Origin: Phycisphaerae bacterium
Lineage (GTDB): Bacteria; Planctomycetota; Phycisphaerae; UBA1845
Assembly: GCA_029260015.1 (NCBI GenBank)
Contig: JAJDEB010000033.1
Location: forward strand, 1-64,000
Reading direction: 5' to 3'
Length of the DNA stretch: 64,000 nucleotides
Shown: positions 53,208 through 62,993 of the stretch, in pieces
Numbering within the stretch: the stretch's first letter is position 1
How the letters are laid out: every line of letters begins with the position of its first letter
Notes under the pieces: generated by a model
The model's input: the letters and a program-made list of their open reading frames with translations, nothing else
The model's database searches: none
What the model was told of the DNA's origin: nothing
Made by a program: the position numbers and the translations under genes

Positions 53208-54326
53208 TCACGACCTGTCATTTCGAGAATTTCGATTGGCGTTCACACCCCACTCCTTGATAACCCGCCCGTGCCGAACCAGTTGATTCACGCCTTGGTC
53301 GGCTTTGAAGTCGTAGCCCAAGAGTGTAAATACCGCAAACACTCCAAAAAATAGAATTCCAAATCCCGACAGATACAGAAACTGCCCGCCGAACTCAGCG
53401 GCTGGATGCTCGCCGTTGACGATCCGATTCCATTGGGGTGATGATGGCAAGTACTCGACGGTAATGGTCGGACTTGTCTGGGCGCGGTCCCAGTCTTTAC
53501 CCTGATACATCATCGCCTCGCGCGAAATTCTCTTGCCGTCATCTGTCTTGAATACATACTCGATGTGCGGCGTGACCTTGACCATCCACGTGCGAATAAC
53601 GTCGGCTTCGATCCTAACGCCTTCTGTTGCGTACCGACGTGCCTGTATCTCCTCGTTCACGCCCATGACAAAAATTGCGGTCGAGAACACACCGAAGAAA
53701 ACGAACACCCACGCAGATCTGCGGATTGTCTTCGTTTCCTTCTCGACTCGCCTCTCCTCCGCCGCTTCGGGAACGAACGTCTCTCGGCCAGTCGTTGCAC
53801 TCGATCCTGCGATCAACGCCTGAGCCAACTCCTCAAACCCCACGACGGAGTCCGTCACAATCGCCCGCCGCCTCCCAGCCACGTCCAGCAATTCGATCGA
53901 CTCGACTGACATTCCGACACCGAGTCCATTGGACTTCCCCCTGTCCACGGCATCGATGTCACACCAAGGCACAAACTTGCACGACCGAAGCCCATAAACG
54001 TAAACACCATCGCGATCCAGCACGACACGGCGAGTCTGCCTCAGCAGAAACACGCCATAGAGCACAATAAACGTCCCGAACATCGGAGGGGCAATCAGTG
54101 CGTAAAAACCAGTGTTCAGGCCGGGCTCAAACGTGCGATCGGGGGTCGATGGTACTCGCATCGCAACGATGATCGCCATTGCAAACGAGCCAACGACCAG
54201 GATTAGACCGGGAATGACAAAAAGTAATGCACGCCGAACAAGCCCCTTCTTGCCAGGAAACACCTGCTCCGCCGGCATGGCCAGAGGAACCGAAGGTTTG
54301 GCATCAGTATGGATTGAACGGGCCAT
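53208..54326 (-). CDS. DUF3592 domain membrane protein
   Basis: A 372-residue protein with four or more hydrophobic segments (ALLFVIPGLILVVGSFAMAIIVA, FYALIAPPMFGTFIVLYGVFLL, SAWVFVFFGVFSTAIFVMGV and FLYLSGFGILFFGVFAVFTLLGY, each in part). Between them lies a DUF3592-like beta region (VKVTPHIEYVFKTDDGKRI, TITVEYLPSSPQWNRI). Function unknown. The ATG at 54326 follows GGGGAG; the longer GTG start at 54335 overlaps that site. Confidence 0.82.
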   Translation of the reverse strand: MARSIHTDAKPSVPLAMPAEQVFPGKKGLVRRALLFVIPGLILVVGSFAMAIIVAMRVPSTPDRTFEPGLNTGFYALIAPPMFGTFIVLYGVFLLRQTRRVVLDRDGVYVYGLRSCKFVPWCDIDAVDRGKSNGLGVGMSVESIELLDVAGRRRAIVTDSVVGFEELAQALIAGSSATTGRETFVPEAAEERRVEKETKTIRRSAWVFVFFGVFSTAIFVMGVNEEIQARRYATEGVRIEADVIRTWMVKVTPHIEYVFKTDDGKRISREAMMYQGKDWDRAQTSPTITVEYLPSSPQWNRIVNGEHPAAEFGGQFLYLSGFGILFFGVFAVFTLLGYDFKADQGVNQLVRHGRVIKEWGVNANRNSRNDRS

Positions 54327-54422
54327 TGAATTCACTCCCCAAAAGCAAGCGACTCAAGTCGAGTCAATAAACCCCCTCTTAAAACGTTATACGAAAATGC
54401 GGCGCAATCGCGCACAAAAAAA

Positions 54423-54452
54423 GGGGGGCGTCGAAATCATTCGACGCCCCCC
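54423..54452 (-). terminator. Rho-independent terminator of the DUF11 gene
   Basis: A perfect 13-bp stem, GGGGGGCGTCGAA with its complement, around four bases. On the minus strand it is followed by seven T. It lies about 30 bases after the stop codon of the DUF11-repeat gene. Confidence 0.9.
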
Positions 54453-54481
54453 GGGCTTACTACTTAGATGTGGCGAACGGA

Positions 54482-56758
54482 TTAGTAGATGTTCGTACTT
54501 TCCGTTTCGTCCACGGTCGAGTCCATCTGATCACTGATCATCGAGACCTTGAAGCGGACGTCGCCTACCGTGTTACCCTTCGCGATTACGCGGTAGGTTG
54601 CCTTCGCACGCGGTGCCAACGAGGGCAGCGGAGCAAAGGTCACTGAGCGGCCATCTGCAACACCAGCGGTCGGTCCGTCAGCAGAAACAAAGTCTTCCTG
54701 CGGCGGGACTTCGGCTGAGATCTTGATGTTCGTACCAACGGCTGAACCCTGGTTGGTGACGGTGATCACATAAGTGATGGTTCCGCCAATCTCGATCGGG
54801 TCTTCGACGTCGATGACCTCGAGGAGGATCGCCGGGATTCCCTTGACTTCCATGACGGCTTCGTCAGAAGCATCGGCACAGACCGCACGGGCGGTGGCCA
54901 CGTTGCGGATAGTTCCGGGCTGGGTTGCCTTGACGGTGACGTTCACGGTGCGTGACTCGCCAGCGTTGAGCGTACCCATGTTCCAGGTGATGGTTCCACC
55001 ACTGGCTGATCCGCCATCGCTTGCACTGACGAACGTCGTCGAGCTCGGCAGCGTATCGGTCAGGACGGTGCTGACGGCTGGTGAATCACCGGTGTTGGTC
55101 ACCGTAATCTGGTACTCAGCCGGACGACCGATGTACCGCATGCCCGGTCCGGTCTTGCTAACCGACAAGACTGGCTGGGTGACGACCGTGGTGCAATCGG
55201 CTGACGCGGTCAAGCCGTCGTCGGCGGTGGCTGTCGCACGGTTGGTGAAGCTACCGGTGCGTTCGGCCTTGGCGACGAAGTCACCCTTACGGGCTTCGCC
55301 GGCGTTGAGCGTACCAACGTTGAACTGAACTGTACGACGACCGTTGTCCGTGGTCAGACCATCGGGCAGGTCATCTGTAATCGTGACGTTCGTTGCAGGA
55401 CCATCACCGGTGTTACGGACGACGATCGTGCACGGAATCGGATCACACGTGGTGACCTCTGCCGGACAGGTCTTCTCAAGCACCAACTGCGGAGCAGTGA
55501 TGCGGGTGTCGGCACAATCCTGATCCGACAGACCTTGATCGGCACGAACGTCTGCACAGTTGTGGAACGTTCCGGTGCGGGTTCCGCTGACGGTAACTGA
55601 AAGGGCCTGCTGACCACCACCTGCAATCGTACCGAGCGACCATGACAGCGACTGACCCGAAACGTTGGCTGCCGGCTGACTCGAAACGTATGAGATGCCG
55701 TCAGGCAGCATGTCGGTGACCATCACGTTCTGAGCATCAACCGATGATGGGTTGGTCACGACAATGTCATAGTTGAAGTTGTTGTTAACGCGCTCTTCAG
55801 CAGGAGCGGACTTGGTGATGTTGATCTCGGGCGGAATCCAAGTCTTGCTGGTGTGGCCCGTGGCGATGTGAACGCCTGGCTTGCAGCAAGCTTCATTGGC
55901 CGGACGAACGATGTCGATCTTGATGTTGTTCGTGCCAGCTGCCGGGGAACTCTGTGCGAGCGTGATCGCTGCTGCACCTGTGGCATCCGTGTGAACGGTC
56001 GCCGTGGTCGATCCACTGCTGGTGAAGACGCCAGCCGGTCCGTCGAGGATTTCGTAATTGACGATGTAACCCTCAAGCGGTGTGCCGTCTGAGTGCTTGG
56101 CCACCATGGTGACGAATTCGTGCGTCGTACCGGTCGGGTTCGTCGCGGGCATTGGGAAATCCCACTTGACGTCGAACCAATGCTTGGTCACGAAGACTTT
56201 GTGCTTGGCCCAGTCGTAGATGCCCGGAGCGTACACAGTGACATTCGAGGTTCCTTCGATCGGTGAGGTAATCACGCACCAGGTCTGACCCTTCGTCAAC
56301 TGAATGTCGTCGGAAGGATCGTCGTTGCCCATGTCCAGGACGTGGGCGAAGTTGTTGGTGTGCGACACGGCGAAGTGGTTGTCCACTTTGTAGCCGCGGC
56401 TTGCACGCCAACCGCTCTCATCGACTTCGACGATATCGCCAACGCTACCTTCGGCGATCATCCATTCGACGCGACGATTGATGAGCGGCTTGCCGTCTTT
56501 GTCTTTGACGGTGGCCACGATCACATGCTGCGTGCGAACGGCGTTAACATCGTTCTCGGGATAAACTTCAAGCGAGACCGCAAATGGATCCCAGTTGGAG
56601 TAGTACCCGCCCTCAGGAGGCTTCGGATGCGTCTGAATCGTGTCGCCACCCGCCGGCCACGTGAAAGCATGCGGCATGTGCGTACGACAGCCGGCCATGC
56701 CTACGATCGCAACCGCAACCATCGACTTCATAAATGTTTTGTATTTCAACGTGTTCAT
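54482..56758 (-). CDS. DUF11-repeat surface lipoprotein
   Basis: A 758-residue envelope protein. A signal ends VGMAGC. The N-terminal ~310 residues hold Ig-like regions (HVIVATVKDKDGKPLINRRVEW, TTHEFVTMVAKHSDGTPLEGY in pieces). From about residue 315 come four DUF11 (conserved repeat) domains with ITKSAPAEERVNN, VTNPSSVDAQNVMVTDMLPDG, NVTITDDLPDGL, VSTVLTDTLPSSTTFV and ITVTNQGSAVGTNIKISAEVP. Similar repeats occur in chlamydial OmcB and in planctomycete wall proteins. Cys pairs in each repeat suggest disulfide cross-links. A structural envelope role is likely. Strong terminator downstream. Confidence 0.9.
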   Translation of the reverse strand: MNTLKYKTFMKSMVAVAIVGMAGCRTHMPHAFTWPAGGDTIQTHPKPPEGGYYSNWDPFAVSLEVYPENDVNAVRTQHVIVATVKDKDGKPLINRRVEWMIAEGSVGDIVEVDESGWRASRGYKVDNHFAVSHTNNFAHVLDMGNDDPSDDIQLTKGQTWCVITSPIEGTSNVTVYAPGIYDWAKHKVFVTKHWFDVKWDFPMPATNPTGTTHEFVTMVAKHSDGTPLEGYIVNYEILDGPAGVFTSSGSTTATVHTDATGAAAITLAQSSPAAGTNNIKIDIVRPANEACCKPGVHIATGHTSKTWIPPEINITKSAPAEERVNNNFNYDIVVTNPSSVDAQNVMVTDMLPDGISYVSSQPAANVSGQSLSWSLGTIAGGGQQALSVTVSGTRTGTFHNCADVRADQGLSDQDCADTRITAPQLVLEKTCPAEVTTCDPIPCTIVVRNTGDGPATNVTITDDLPDGLTTDNGRRTVQFNVGTLNAGEARKGDFVAKAERTGSFTNRATATADDGLTASADCTTVVTQPVLSVSKTGPGMRYIGRPAEYQITVTNTGDSPAVSTVLTDTLPSSTTFVSASDGGSASGGTITWNMGTLNAGESRTVNVTVKATQPGTIRNVATARAVCADASDEAVMEVKGIPAILLEVIDVEDPIEIGGTITYVITVTNQGSAVGTNIKISAEVPPQEDFVSADGPTAGVADGRSVTFAPLPSLAPRAKATYRVIAKGNTVGDVRFKVSMISDQMDSTVDETESTNIY

Positions 56759-57780
56759 AATCCTTTTTCCCTCTTAACCAATGGGACAATTCATCGTGGC
56801 TTTAGACGGAGCGAAGCCCTTAGACGAAGCGCTGCCCCTTGCCATTTATTTCAACCAAACTGTATTTCTAAGAAAATTCGATTCATTCAAACCAGCGCCA
56901 GAAGACTGACGCAAACAATACATTTGATGTTGCGGTCAAAACCCCACTGCAGTGTAAACCCCGCTGCAGCCAAACTTCCTCGGCGGCTCAAGACGCAACT
57001 TTGCGATTCAAAATGCGGGGCGAACGAACACCGCAATCCAACGCACTGAGCTTTTCTCGCGTCCCCCAAGGAATCTTTGGGGTCGATCGTTCCGCCCTTA
57101 GGACGAAACCGATGCGGTCGGAGCTCAAGTTATTTCTCATAACGCAAAGAGCAATCAAATCTGACCTGAGGCTTGCAAAAAGTATCGACGACCGCGCCCG
57201 CGTTTATCAATGCCTCGATGCAAACTTTCAAGATCGTAACCTAACCCCGCCCCAATGCCACGCATATCTGCAAAAAATCGAAACCGCGCCATCGACAGGC
57301 ATATGTTCCAACGTTTGCGACGCGCCTGCGGGGCACATTTCGCTATTAAGTTACGTCGCAAGCCCACCCTCGCGACGAACGCAACGCACGACCCAACCGA
57401 TGGTATTCGGCCAACGAATCAGCCGAAACCGTCGATTCTGCGTGCAAGGGGCGTAAACATACCGAGTTATCGGCGATCGTACAACAACCGTACTAGGTCT
57501 TTTTTGAACATCGATTTAATCACAGGCAGTACAGAACGGCCTGAAATCCACGATTACCCCAGCCTATCAGTTCTGAGACGGGCATTGTTCACTGTCACTG
57601 GACGGCTACGACTGAATTTACCCAAACCACCTACAATAACATTTTGGTTCGATGCAAGTCCTGAGCCATTTGCTACCAGTCAATTTGAGTTGCTTTTCAG
57701 ACGACTTCCACGGAACTGAGGCAATCACCTTTAACTCGTGTCCGAAACATTGCCTTTGATTGGCTCCTAAGCCGTTTCAA
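56759..57780. other. 1-kb region without a convincing gene
   Basis: It lies upstream of the DUF11 gene and beyond the end of a minus-strand lipoprotein gene. Overlapping plus-strand frames (56342-57049, 57001-57456, 57255-57719) have no family resemblance and odd composition. Seen structures are a small hairpin CCCCAA/TTGGGG at 57064-57082, a near-repeat of TTAGACGGAGCGAAGC around 56800-56830, and two CTGCAG-bearing direct repeats near 56945-56970. A promoter for the DUF11 gene must be here. Confidence 0.5.
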
Positions 57781-58566
57781 CTATTGCGGGTCACGACCGT
57801 AGCGGCGATCAGTTGGGTTTCTGGATTGAGTGCGTGGACGCGTGGGTCGCGTTGCGCCGCGCGTTCGCGATGTCGGGCGTGGACTGCTCCGAACATACTC
57901 AGCCGGAACATCCTGGCGCAGCGAACAGTTACATGAGACTCCGTGCTGCGGGCAGAAACCCGGTCCGCTTTCACGATCGTTCGGTCGCCATAACGTCGAG
58001 CGACGACTCGTCGGTCTGCGAATCGTGCGCCGACGGACGGTGCGACGCGGTTCAGGTTCGCGCGGCGTCTCTCCATATGTCGCGGTGACGTAGCGTTGAA
58101 CTATGGCTTGCGTGTTTCTTGGCAGCGGCCTGTATACTTCAGCGAATGTTGACCCGTCCGGGTAGAACAACCCATATCCAATCCAAACGGGAAAATCGCT
58201 TGAGCGCAATTCCAGTTCGCGCGCAGGGATGCGAACTTCCACTCGTTCCCCACCGACGCCTCCTTGATGAAGCATGATCGATTTCTGTGCAGCGACGTGC
58301 CCGCGCTCATCTTCATACGCGCCGTTGCGCGATTTGATCGGCCCAGCGCGTTCGTCCATCAGGCGCACTTTGAACATGAATTGCTGGCCCCTTATCGACG
58401 TCGGGTCAATCATAGCACCGAACGCCACGCCCCCAAATCCTTCACTGTCTTCAAAAGCCTGTGCCCCTGTTTGCATAAACCGATCTTCCGGCGACAGACA
58501 GCCGCACGTACCGAAGACCACCACCAGGCAAATCGAAAACTGAACCACGCGCGACAACTTATCCAT
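57781..58566 (-). CDS. lipoprotein with Arg-rich tail, unknown function
   Basis: A 261-residue protein. The start at 58566 gives MDKLSRVVQFSICLVVVFG and a lipobox GTCGC. A globular middle (residues ~50-165) has VRLMDERAGPI, VEVRIPARELELRSSDFPVW and IGYGLFYPDGSTF. The last ~90 residues are rich in Arg, Pro, Thr and Ser and include two Cys near HGVSCNCS. No family recognised. The frame is open to 58641 but the longer N terminus has no signal peptide at its start. Confidence 0.75.
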   Translation of the reverse strand: MDKLSRVVQFSICLVVVFGTCGCLSPEDRFMQTGAQAFEDSEGFGGVAFGAMIDPTSIRGQQFMFKVRLMDERAGPIKSRNGAYEDERGHVAAQKSIMLHQGGVGGERVEVRIPARELELRSSDFPVWIGYGLFYPDGSTFAEVYRPLPRNTQAIVQRYVTATYGETPREPEPRRTVRRRTIRRPTSRRSTLWRPNDRESGPGFCPQHGVSCNCSLRQDVPAEYVRSSPRPTSRTRGATRPTRPRTQSRNPTDRRYGRDPQ

Positions 58567-58693
58567 GACCACCCCATTCACAAGAATGCCTCTTGAACTG
58601 AAAGTTCGCGAATCGTAGCCATTGTGCCCCCAAGCGGTCAAGTTGCCTTGCCGTGGCTGCTATCAGACTCGAAGTTGTAAATGATTGGTTAAA

Positions 58694-59884
58694 TCAGACG
58701 GGCGACGTCATCGCGACCCGCGACGTTTCGAGCAGGTGATCGAGCGTTTTGAGTTGTTTCGCCCAGGTGAATTTACGCGCGATCCATCGATAGGCGTTTT
58801 CTCCCATCTCGGCGCATCGCGACGGATCGCTTATAAGCTGAATCACGCAATCTGCGAACGATACCGGATCATCGGCGACAAGCAGGTGCTCACCCGGAAT
58901 CGCGTCGATGGCTTTCGCAACGGGCGGAGTGGTTACAACAGCCCTTCGCGCCGCCATCGCTTCGAGCACTTTGTTCTGAACACCACGCGCGATGCGCAGC
59001 GGTGCCACAACGACTTGACATTGATTCAGATGTTCTGAAACGTCATCCACTTCGCCGGTAACGCAAACACCATCAATATCAGCCAATCGGCGCACCCGTC
59101 GCGTAGGCGAGCGCCCGATGATGCGAAACGTCGCGTCAGATGTGTGATTGCGAATCGCTGGAAATATGCTTTCAGCGAACCAAGAAACCGCATCAACATT
59201 GGGCATGTAGCGCATGTCGCCTACGAAGCCGATCGTTTTGGATTCGCATTTGCCAGATGCGCCCGCAATCGGACAACGCACGCCATTGCCCATCACGTGC
59301 AGTTTCGATCGATCACCAATCCAATCGTACGCTTCCTGCCGGCTGATGAGAATCGTGGCATCGTACACGTCGTACAATTCAGCTTCCAACTCGGCGAGGC
59401 GGTTGGCTTCAGCGTCGTAAAACCATGAGCGCGGTGCGCTGCTGCGCTTGGCCATGGCTTTCCACTTCTGACTGTCGAGGTCGCAAAGGTCGATGATCTT
59501 GATTCCGGTATCGATCGATCGCGCGTATTGCCCCATGCTTGATGAAAACACAATGACGCCATCGAACTCGACGCGTGCTGTCAGTTCGCGAACCGCGTCG
59601 CGCATCGGCTTGGATCGATAGAATCCTTCCGTCAACGTTTCATCGATGGCCATATCGAACGCCCCGCGAATCGCAGCCCGCATTCGATCGAGCGGAACGG
59701 TGATCACCTCGCGGCAGAATTCCTGCATCGCGGGGAGGTACTGCATGTCGGCTGGGTCATCGACGAACGTCGCGCACCACACATCGTGATCGCGAGCCAA
59801 ATGCTCGATCGTATGAAACGCACGGATCTTGCAGCCTTTGTTGGGCGGGTATGGAAAGCGATGGCACAGGTAAAGCAGCTTCAT
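58694..59884 (-). CDS. glycosyltransferase family 4, XrtA/PEP-CTERM-associated type
   Basis: A 396-residue GT-B sugar transferase. The N terminus MKLLYLCHRFPYPPNKGCKIR is characteristic of the PEP-CTERM/EpsH1-associated transferase (Stp1-like) group. The C-terminal donor domain has TIGFVGDMRYMPNVDAV and VVVAPLRIARGVQNKVLEAMA with the EAMA motif of GT4. Probably builds exopolysaccharide at the cytoplasmic membrane. It lies 21 bases downstream of the FemAB-like gene in the same operon. Confidence 0.92.
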   Translation of the reverse strand: MKLLYLCHRFPYPPNKGCKIRAFHTIEHLARDHDVWCATFVDDPADMQYLPAMQEFCREVITVPLDRMRAAIRGAFDMAIDETLTEGFYRSKPMRDAVRELTARVEFDGVIVFSSSMGQYARSIDTGIKIIDLCDLDSQKWKAMAKRSSAPRSWFYDAEANRLAELEAELYDVYDATILISRQEAYDWIGDRSKLHVMGNGVRCPIAGASGKCESKTIGFVGDMRYMPNVDAVSWFAESIFPAIRNHTSDATFRIIGRSPTRRVRRLADIDGVCVTGEVDDVSEHLNQCQVVVAPLRIARGVQNKVLEAMAARRAVVTTPPVAKAIDAIPGEHLLVADDPVSFADCVIQLISDPSRCAEMGENAYRWIARKFTWAKQLKTLDHLLETSRVAMTSPV

Positions 59885-59905
59885 TTGTTCAACTCACCGT
59901 CTCGT

Positions 59906-61039
59906 TTACCCGGGTAAATGTCGCGACAATCGGGCGCCGGCGACTTTGCAAAACGACACGGGCATGTGCTTCCAAATCTGTCGAACCAGTTGAAGCTTCG
60001 GATTCGATGGCGTCAGATTCGGCATCGCCTTACCCGGATAGACGTATCGCTGATACTCGAGCGGGGTCGGTTCAAAGCCAAAGAATCGTTTGAAATTGTG
60101 CGAGCCTTCGTTGTCGCGGCGGGTGCGACCGAAATCGAACACCGTGCAGCCGAGTTCGACCGCTCGTTCCATCGCCGTCATGTAGATAAAGTGATTGGTG
60201 TTGCAGCGATTGAAGCGCTCGTCGCATCCGACAAAGTACGGCAGGAACGTTCGCTCGAAGCGAAAGCTGATCAACCCACCGATGATGTACGAATCTTTGC
60301 GCACGACTTGAACGATCGCATCATCGCCAAACCCATCGACCAACCGTTCAAAGAACTCGAACGGATAGTTAATCGAAGCCAACCGGCGCATGTTGCGACA
60401 ATACAATCGCCATACATCCGGCGTACGTCTGCGGTTGAATTCAACTGTCAACCGATGCTTTTTGCGTGCATTGCGGGCGTCGGCTCGCGCTTTCCTTGGC
60501 AGCCACGCCAAAACTTCTGACGGTTGCGCTGGAAGGTCTTTTTGAAATCCCGAATAACCTTGAACCAGTCGGAGTCCTTCGACTTGCGCGGTAGCGCTGC
60601 GAAGATCGATGAAATTCGCTCCGACCTCCTCACCCATTTCGCGGGCGCGGTTCCACAGCACATCGACAACAGCGCGTTCGTTGGCAACGATACCTCCCGC
60701 GACAGCGTAAGGAACACTTACCAGCATCCGCCCACCGAACATGCTCTTGATTTCAAACAGTGGAAGCACACCGACAATATCACCGTCGCGAATCGCCACG
60801 AGGTGTCGCGGTGTGTGCCCGAACGTTGTCTCAACAGCATTCAGCCACGCGGACAGATGAAAGAGGGAGCCATCGGCATGACCACGAACGTAGTCGTCCC
60901 ATTTGCCAGAGGCTGCTTCATCACCGATCGCCACAAACGGGTATATGCGGATTTCCGACCGGTGCTTGGCGATCGCCTGCGTCAGCTTTCGCGTTTCCTC
61001 GGCGGCAGAAATGGGCTGGGTTGGTGCAACTGGGACCAT
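59906..61039 (-). CDS. FemAB-like protein, XrtA/PEP-CTERM-associated
   Basis: A 377-residue GNAT-fold protein. Features of the FemAB group tied to exosortase systems are SLFHLSAWLNAVETTFGHTP, VGVLPLFEIKSMFGGRMLVSVPY in part, LPRKARADARNARKKH, and the C-terminal YMTAMERAVELGCTVFDFGRTRRD. Members are thought to transfer aminoacyl or acyl groups in polysaccharide systems. No exosortase or PEP-CTERM protein is seen in this window, so the rest of the system must be elsewhere. Confidence 0.9.
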   Translation of the reverse strand: MVPVAPTQPISAAEETRKLTQAIAKHRSEIRIYPFVAIGDEAASGKWDDYVRGHADGSLFHLSAWLNAVETTFGHTPRHLVAIRDGDIVGVLPLFEIKSMFGGRMLVSVPYAVAGGIVANERAVVDVLWNRAREMGEEVGANFIDLRSATAQVEGLRLVQGYSGFQKDLPAQPSEVLAWLPRKARADARNARKKHRLTVEFNRRRTPDVWRLYCRNMRRLASINYPFEFFERLVDGFGDDAIVQVVRKDSYIIGGLISFRFERTFLPYFVGCDERFNRCNTNHFIYMTAMERAVELGCTVFDFGRTRRDNEGSHNFKRFFGFEPTPLEYQRYVYPGKAMPNLTPSNPKLQLVRQIWKHMPVSFCKVAGARLSRHLPG

Positions 61040-61137
61040 TCCTGTCTATCGGCAAGGCGACTGAACGGTCTTTTGGCGGCGTTGGCAGTTACTTGAGTTT
61101 CGGAAGATCGAGCGGATCGGCTGCGTCCTGATGATTC

Positions 61138-61217
61138 GTCACTCCCGCGCATGCGGGAGTCCAGAACGAGCGATGTGTATCGCGACGGGCGTGGATTCCC
61201 GCTTTCGCGGGAATGAC
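61138..61217. repeat. inverted REP doublet (GTCATTCCCGCG family)
   Basis: Two 26-base arms (61138-61163 and 61192-61217) are inverted copies with about five differences. Each folds on itself (TCCCGC/GCGGGA). The sequence is the widespread bacterial repeat whose translation reads RHSRESGNP. It sits between the FemAB-like gene and gcvH. Confidence 0.85.
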
Positions 61218-61255
61218 GGTTGTAGGCAACCCGCAAGATGGTGGATGGGCCTGCG

Positions 61256-61633
61256 CTAGCTGATATGCTCGTTGTAGGCACCTGCGTCCATCAGTTCATC
61301 GAGCGGTGAGAGGTCAGCCGCTTCGATTTTGACCATCCACCCGCGATTGTGGGCGTCATCATTGACGAGTTCCGGATGCTCAGCCAGTTCATCGTTGACG
61401 GCTAAGATTTTGCCGGAAATCGCACAGATTAAATCGGAGGTGGCTTTGACCGATTCGATCTCGCCAACCGCCGCACCGGCAGAACATTCACTGCCGACTG
61501 CGGGCAACTCGACATAGGTGATGTCGGTGAGTTCTTCCGCCGCGAATTGGGTGATGCCCATCGTCACGATGTTGCCGTCAACCAGGTACCATTCGTGTGA
61601 ATCGGAGTATTTTCGATCGTTTGGAACGCTCAT
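61256..61633 (-). CDS. gcvH: glycine cleavage system H protein
   Basis: A 125-residue carrier whose lipoyl arm shuttles the aminomethyl group between the P, T and L proteins of glycine breakdown. The lipoyl-lysine motif is ESVKATSDL. The opening DRKYSDSHEWYLVDG and the end SPLDELMDAGAYNEHIS are typical. Full length. It is the second gene of a gcvT-gcvH operon, 47 bases after gcvT. Confidence 0.97.
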   Translation of the reverse strand: MSVPNDRKYSDSHEWYLVDGNIVTMGITQFAAEELTDITYVELPAVGSECSAGAAVGEIESVKATSDLICAISGKILAVNDELAEHPELVNDDAHNRGWMVKIEAADLSPLDELMDAGAYNEHIS

Positions 61634-61680
61634 CTACATTTCTCTCTGGAATATTGGCGCGATGGTCGCGCGTATTTTTC

Positions 61681-62769
61681 TTATGACGCCAGTTTATAGA
61701 ACGGAATCTTAACGACAGTTGCGGGCACTTCTTTCGCCCCGAACTGAATCGATAGTTCCGTCCCTTCCTTGCTATGGTCGATGTTGACAAGTGCCATTGC
61801 GAGGCTGCAACCGAGTGTCGGGCTTAACACACCGCTGGTTACCTGCCCGATGGTTTCGCCGCCCGAGCGCACTTCAAACCCCTGCCGAGCGGTGCGTCGC
61901 CCTTCGAGTTTCAGCCCGACGATCTTTCGCGAAAGACCGGCTTGCTTCTTTTCGCGCATGGCATCCGCACCGATGAAATCCTTATCCAGATGCACGCACC
62001 AACCTTGGCGGGCGGTCAGCGAATCCCAATCTTCCGTCAGTTCGTGACCATACAACGGCATGCCCGCTTCCAAACGAAGCGAATCGCGAGCACCCAAACC
62101 AGCCGGTTTGATCACTGCATCGTCGCCATTTCCCATACCCATCAGAGCGGGCATCGCCAGTTTGACGATTCCGGCTGGCAGGATCAATTCGACGCCGTCT
62201 TCACCGGTATATCCGCTGCGGAATATCGCGTATTTGAAAGTAAAGTACGAGCCGGTTTGAAAGTGGTAGCGCTTGAGATCACTCAGGTCGATGTTGAGTA
62301 ATTTCTGAACCTGCGGGATCGCTTCCGGTCCTTGCAGCGCGATCATCGCCGTTTCCATCGTCCGATCGGTCATCTGCACATCTTTGCCAGCTGCATGCTT
62401 ATTGAGCCAATCGGTGATTTTCTGACGGTTCGACGCATTGCAAACAACGAGGTATTGATCCTCGAATCGTGACACGATCACATCATCAAGGATGCCACCA
62501 TCTTCGCGGCAGACATGCGTATAGCGGGACAGACCAACGGCCATATCGCCAACGTTGCGCGTGCAGACGTGTTGCAGTAGCGCCTCGGTATCGCTGCCCG
62601 TCAAATACAACCGCCCCATGTGCGACACGTCGAACAGCGAACATTTCGTGCGGGTGTGATTGTGTTCGTCAATAATGCCACGGTACATCACCGGCATCGA
62701 CCAGCCGGCAAAATCAACCATCCGGGCGCCGAGTTTCACATGATAGTTATGCAGCGGAGACTGATTCAC
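61681..62769 (-). CDS. gcvT: aminomethyltransferase (glycine cleavage T protein)
   Basis: A 362-residue folate enzyme that moves the methylene group from H-protein-bound aminomethyl to tetrahydrofolate and releases ammonia. Family motifs include SPLHNYHVKLGARMVDFAGW, FDVSHMGRL, FRSGYTGEDGVEL, GLGARDSLRLEAGMPLYGHEL in part, and GQVTSGVLSPTLGCSLAMA in part. The start is GTG at 62769. Full length. A good promoter lies about 80 bases upstream. Confidence 0.97.
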   Translation of the reverse strand: MNQSPLHNYHVKLGARMVDFAGWSMPVMYRGIIDEHNHTRTKCSLFDVSHMGRLYLTGSDTEALLQHVCTRNVGDMAVGLSRYTHVCREDGGILDDVIVSRFEDQYLVVCNASNRQKITDWLNKHAAGKDVQMTDRTMETAMIALQGPEAIPQVQKLLNIDLSDLKRYHFQTGSYFTFKYAIFRSGYTGEDGVELILPAGIVKLAMPALMGMGNGDDAVIKPAGLGARDSLRLEAGMPLYGHELTEDWDSLTARQGWCVHLDKDFIGADAMREKKQAGLSRKIVGLKLEGRRTARQGFEVRSGGETIGQVTSGVLSPTLGCSLAMALVNIDHSKEGTELSIQFGAKEVPATVVKIPFYKLAS

Positions 62770-62849
62770 CTGATGGTTCCGTTCGGTTAAACCGTGCTCG
62801 AATACCTGCTCCCAATGACGGCAACGTGCTCAATCAAAGGGACAGGTAG

Positions 62850-62878
62850 ACTATGAGAAATCGCACGCTGAATGTCAA
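62850..62878 (-). promoter_or_regulatory. sigma-70-type promoter of gcvT-gcvH
   Basis: On the minus strand TTGACA (62873-62878), 17 bases, then CATAGT (62850-62855). It points at gcvT about 80 bases away. The leader shows no glycine-riboswitch core that I can recognise. Confidence 0.75.
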
Positions 62879-62993
62879 CCCGACCCGGAAGGGCCAGTGT
62901 AGCCGGACTTCTCAATCTGCTGAATATGATTTACAGTAGATTCCGCTCAGTCACAATCTTGGCCACGCGGCTGTTTGAAAAGGAGAATCGATC

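Noticed and set aside
57001-57719. Two overlapping plus-strand frames
   Set aside because: Biased composition, no ribosome site, no family match.
60982-61281. 99-codon minus-strand frame
   Set aside because: It is the translation of the GTCATTCCCGCG repeat (RHSRESGNP), a known false gene call.
62770-62993. Glycine riboswitch upstream of gcvT
   Set aside because: The leader has a promoter, but no recognisable glycine-aptamer core was found.
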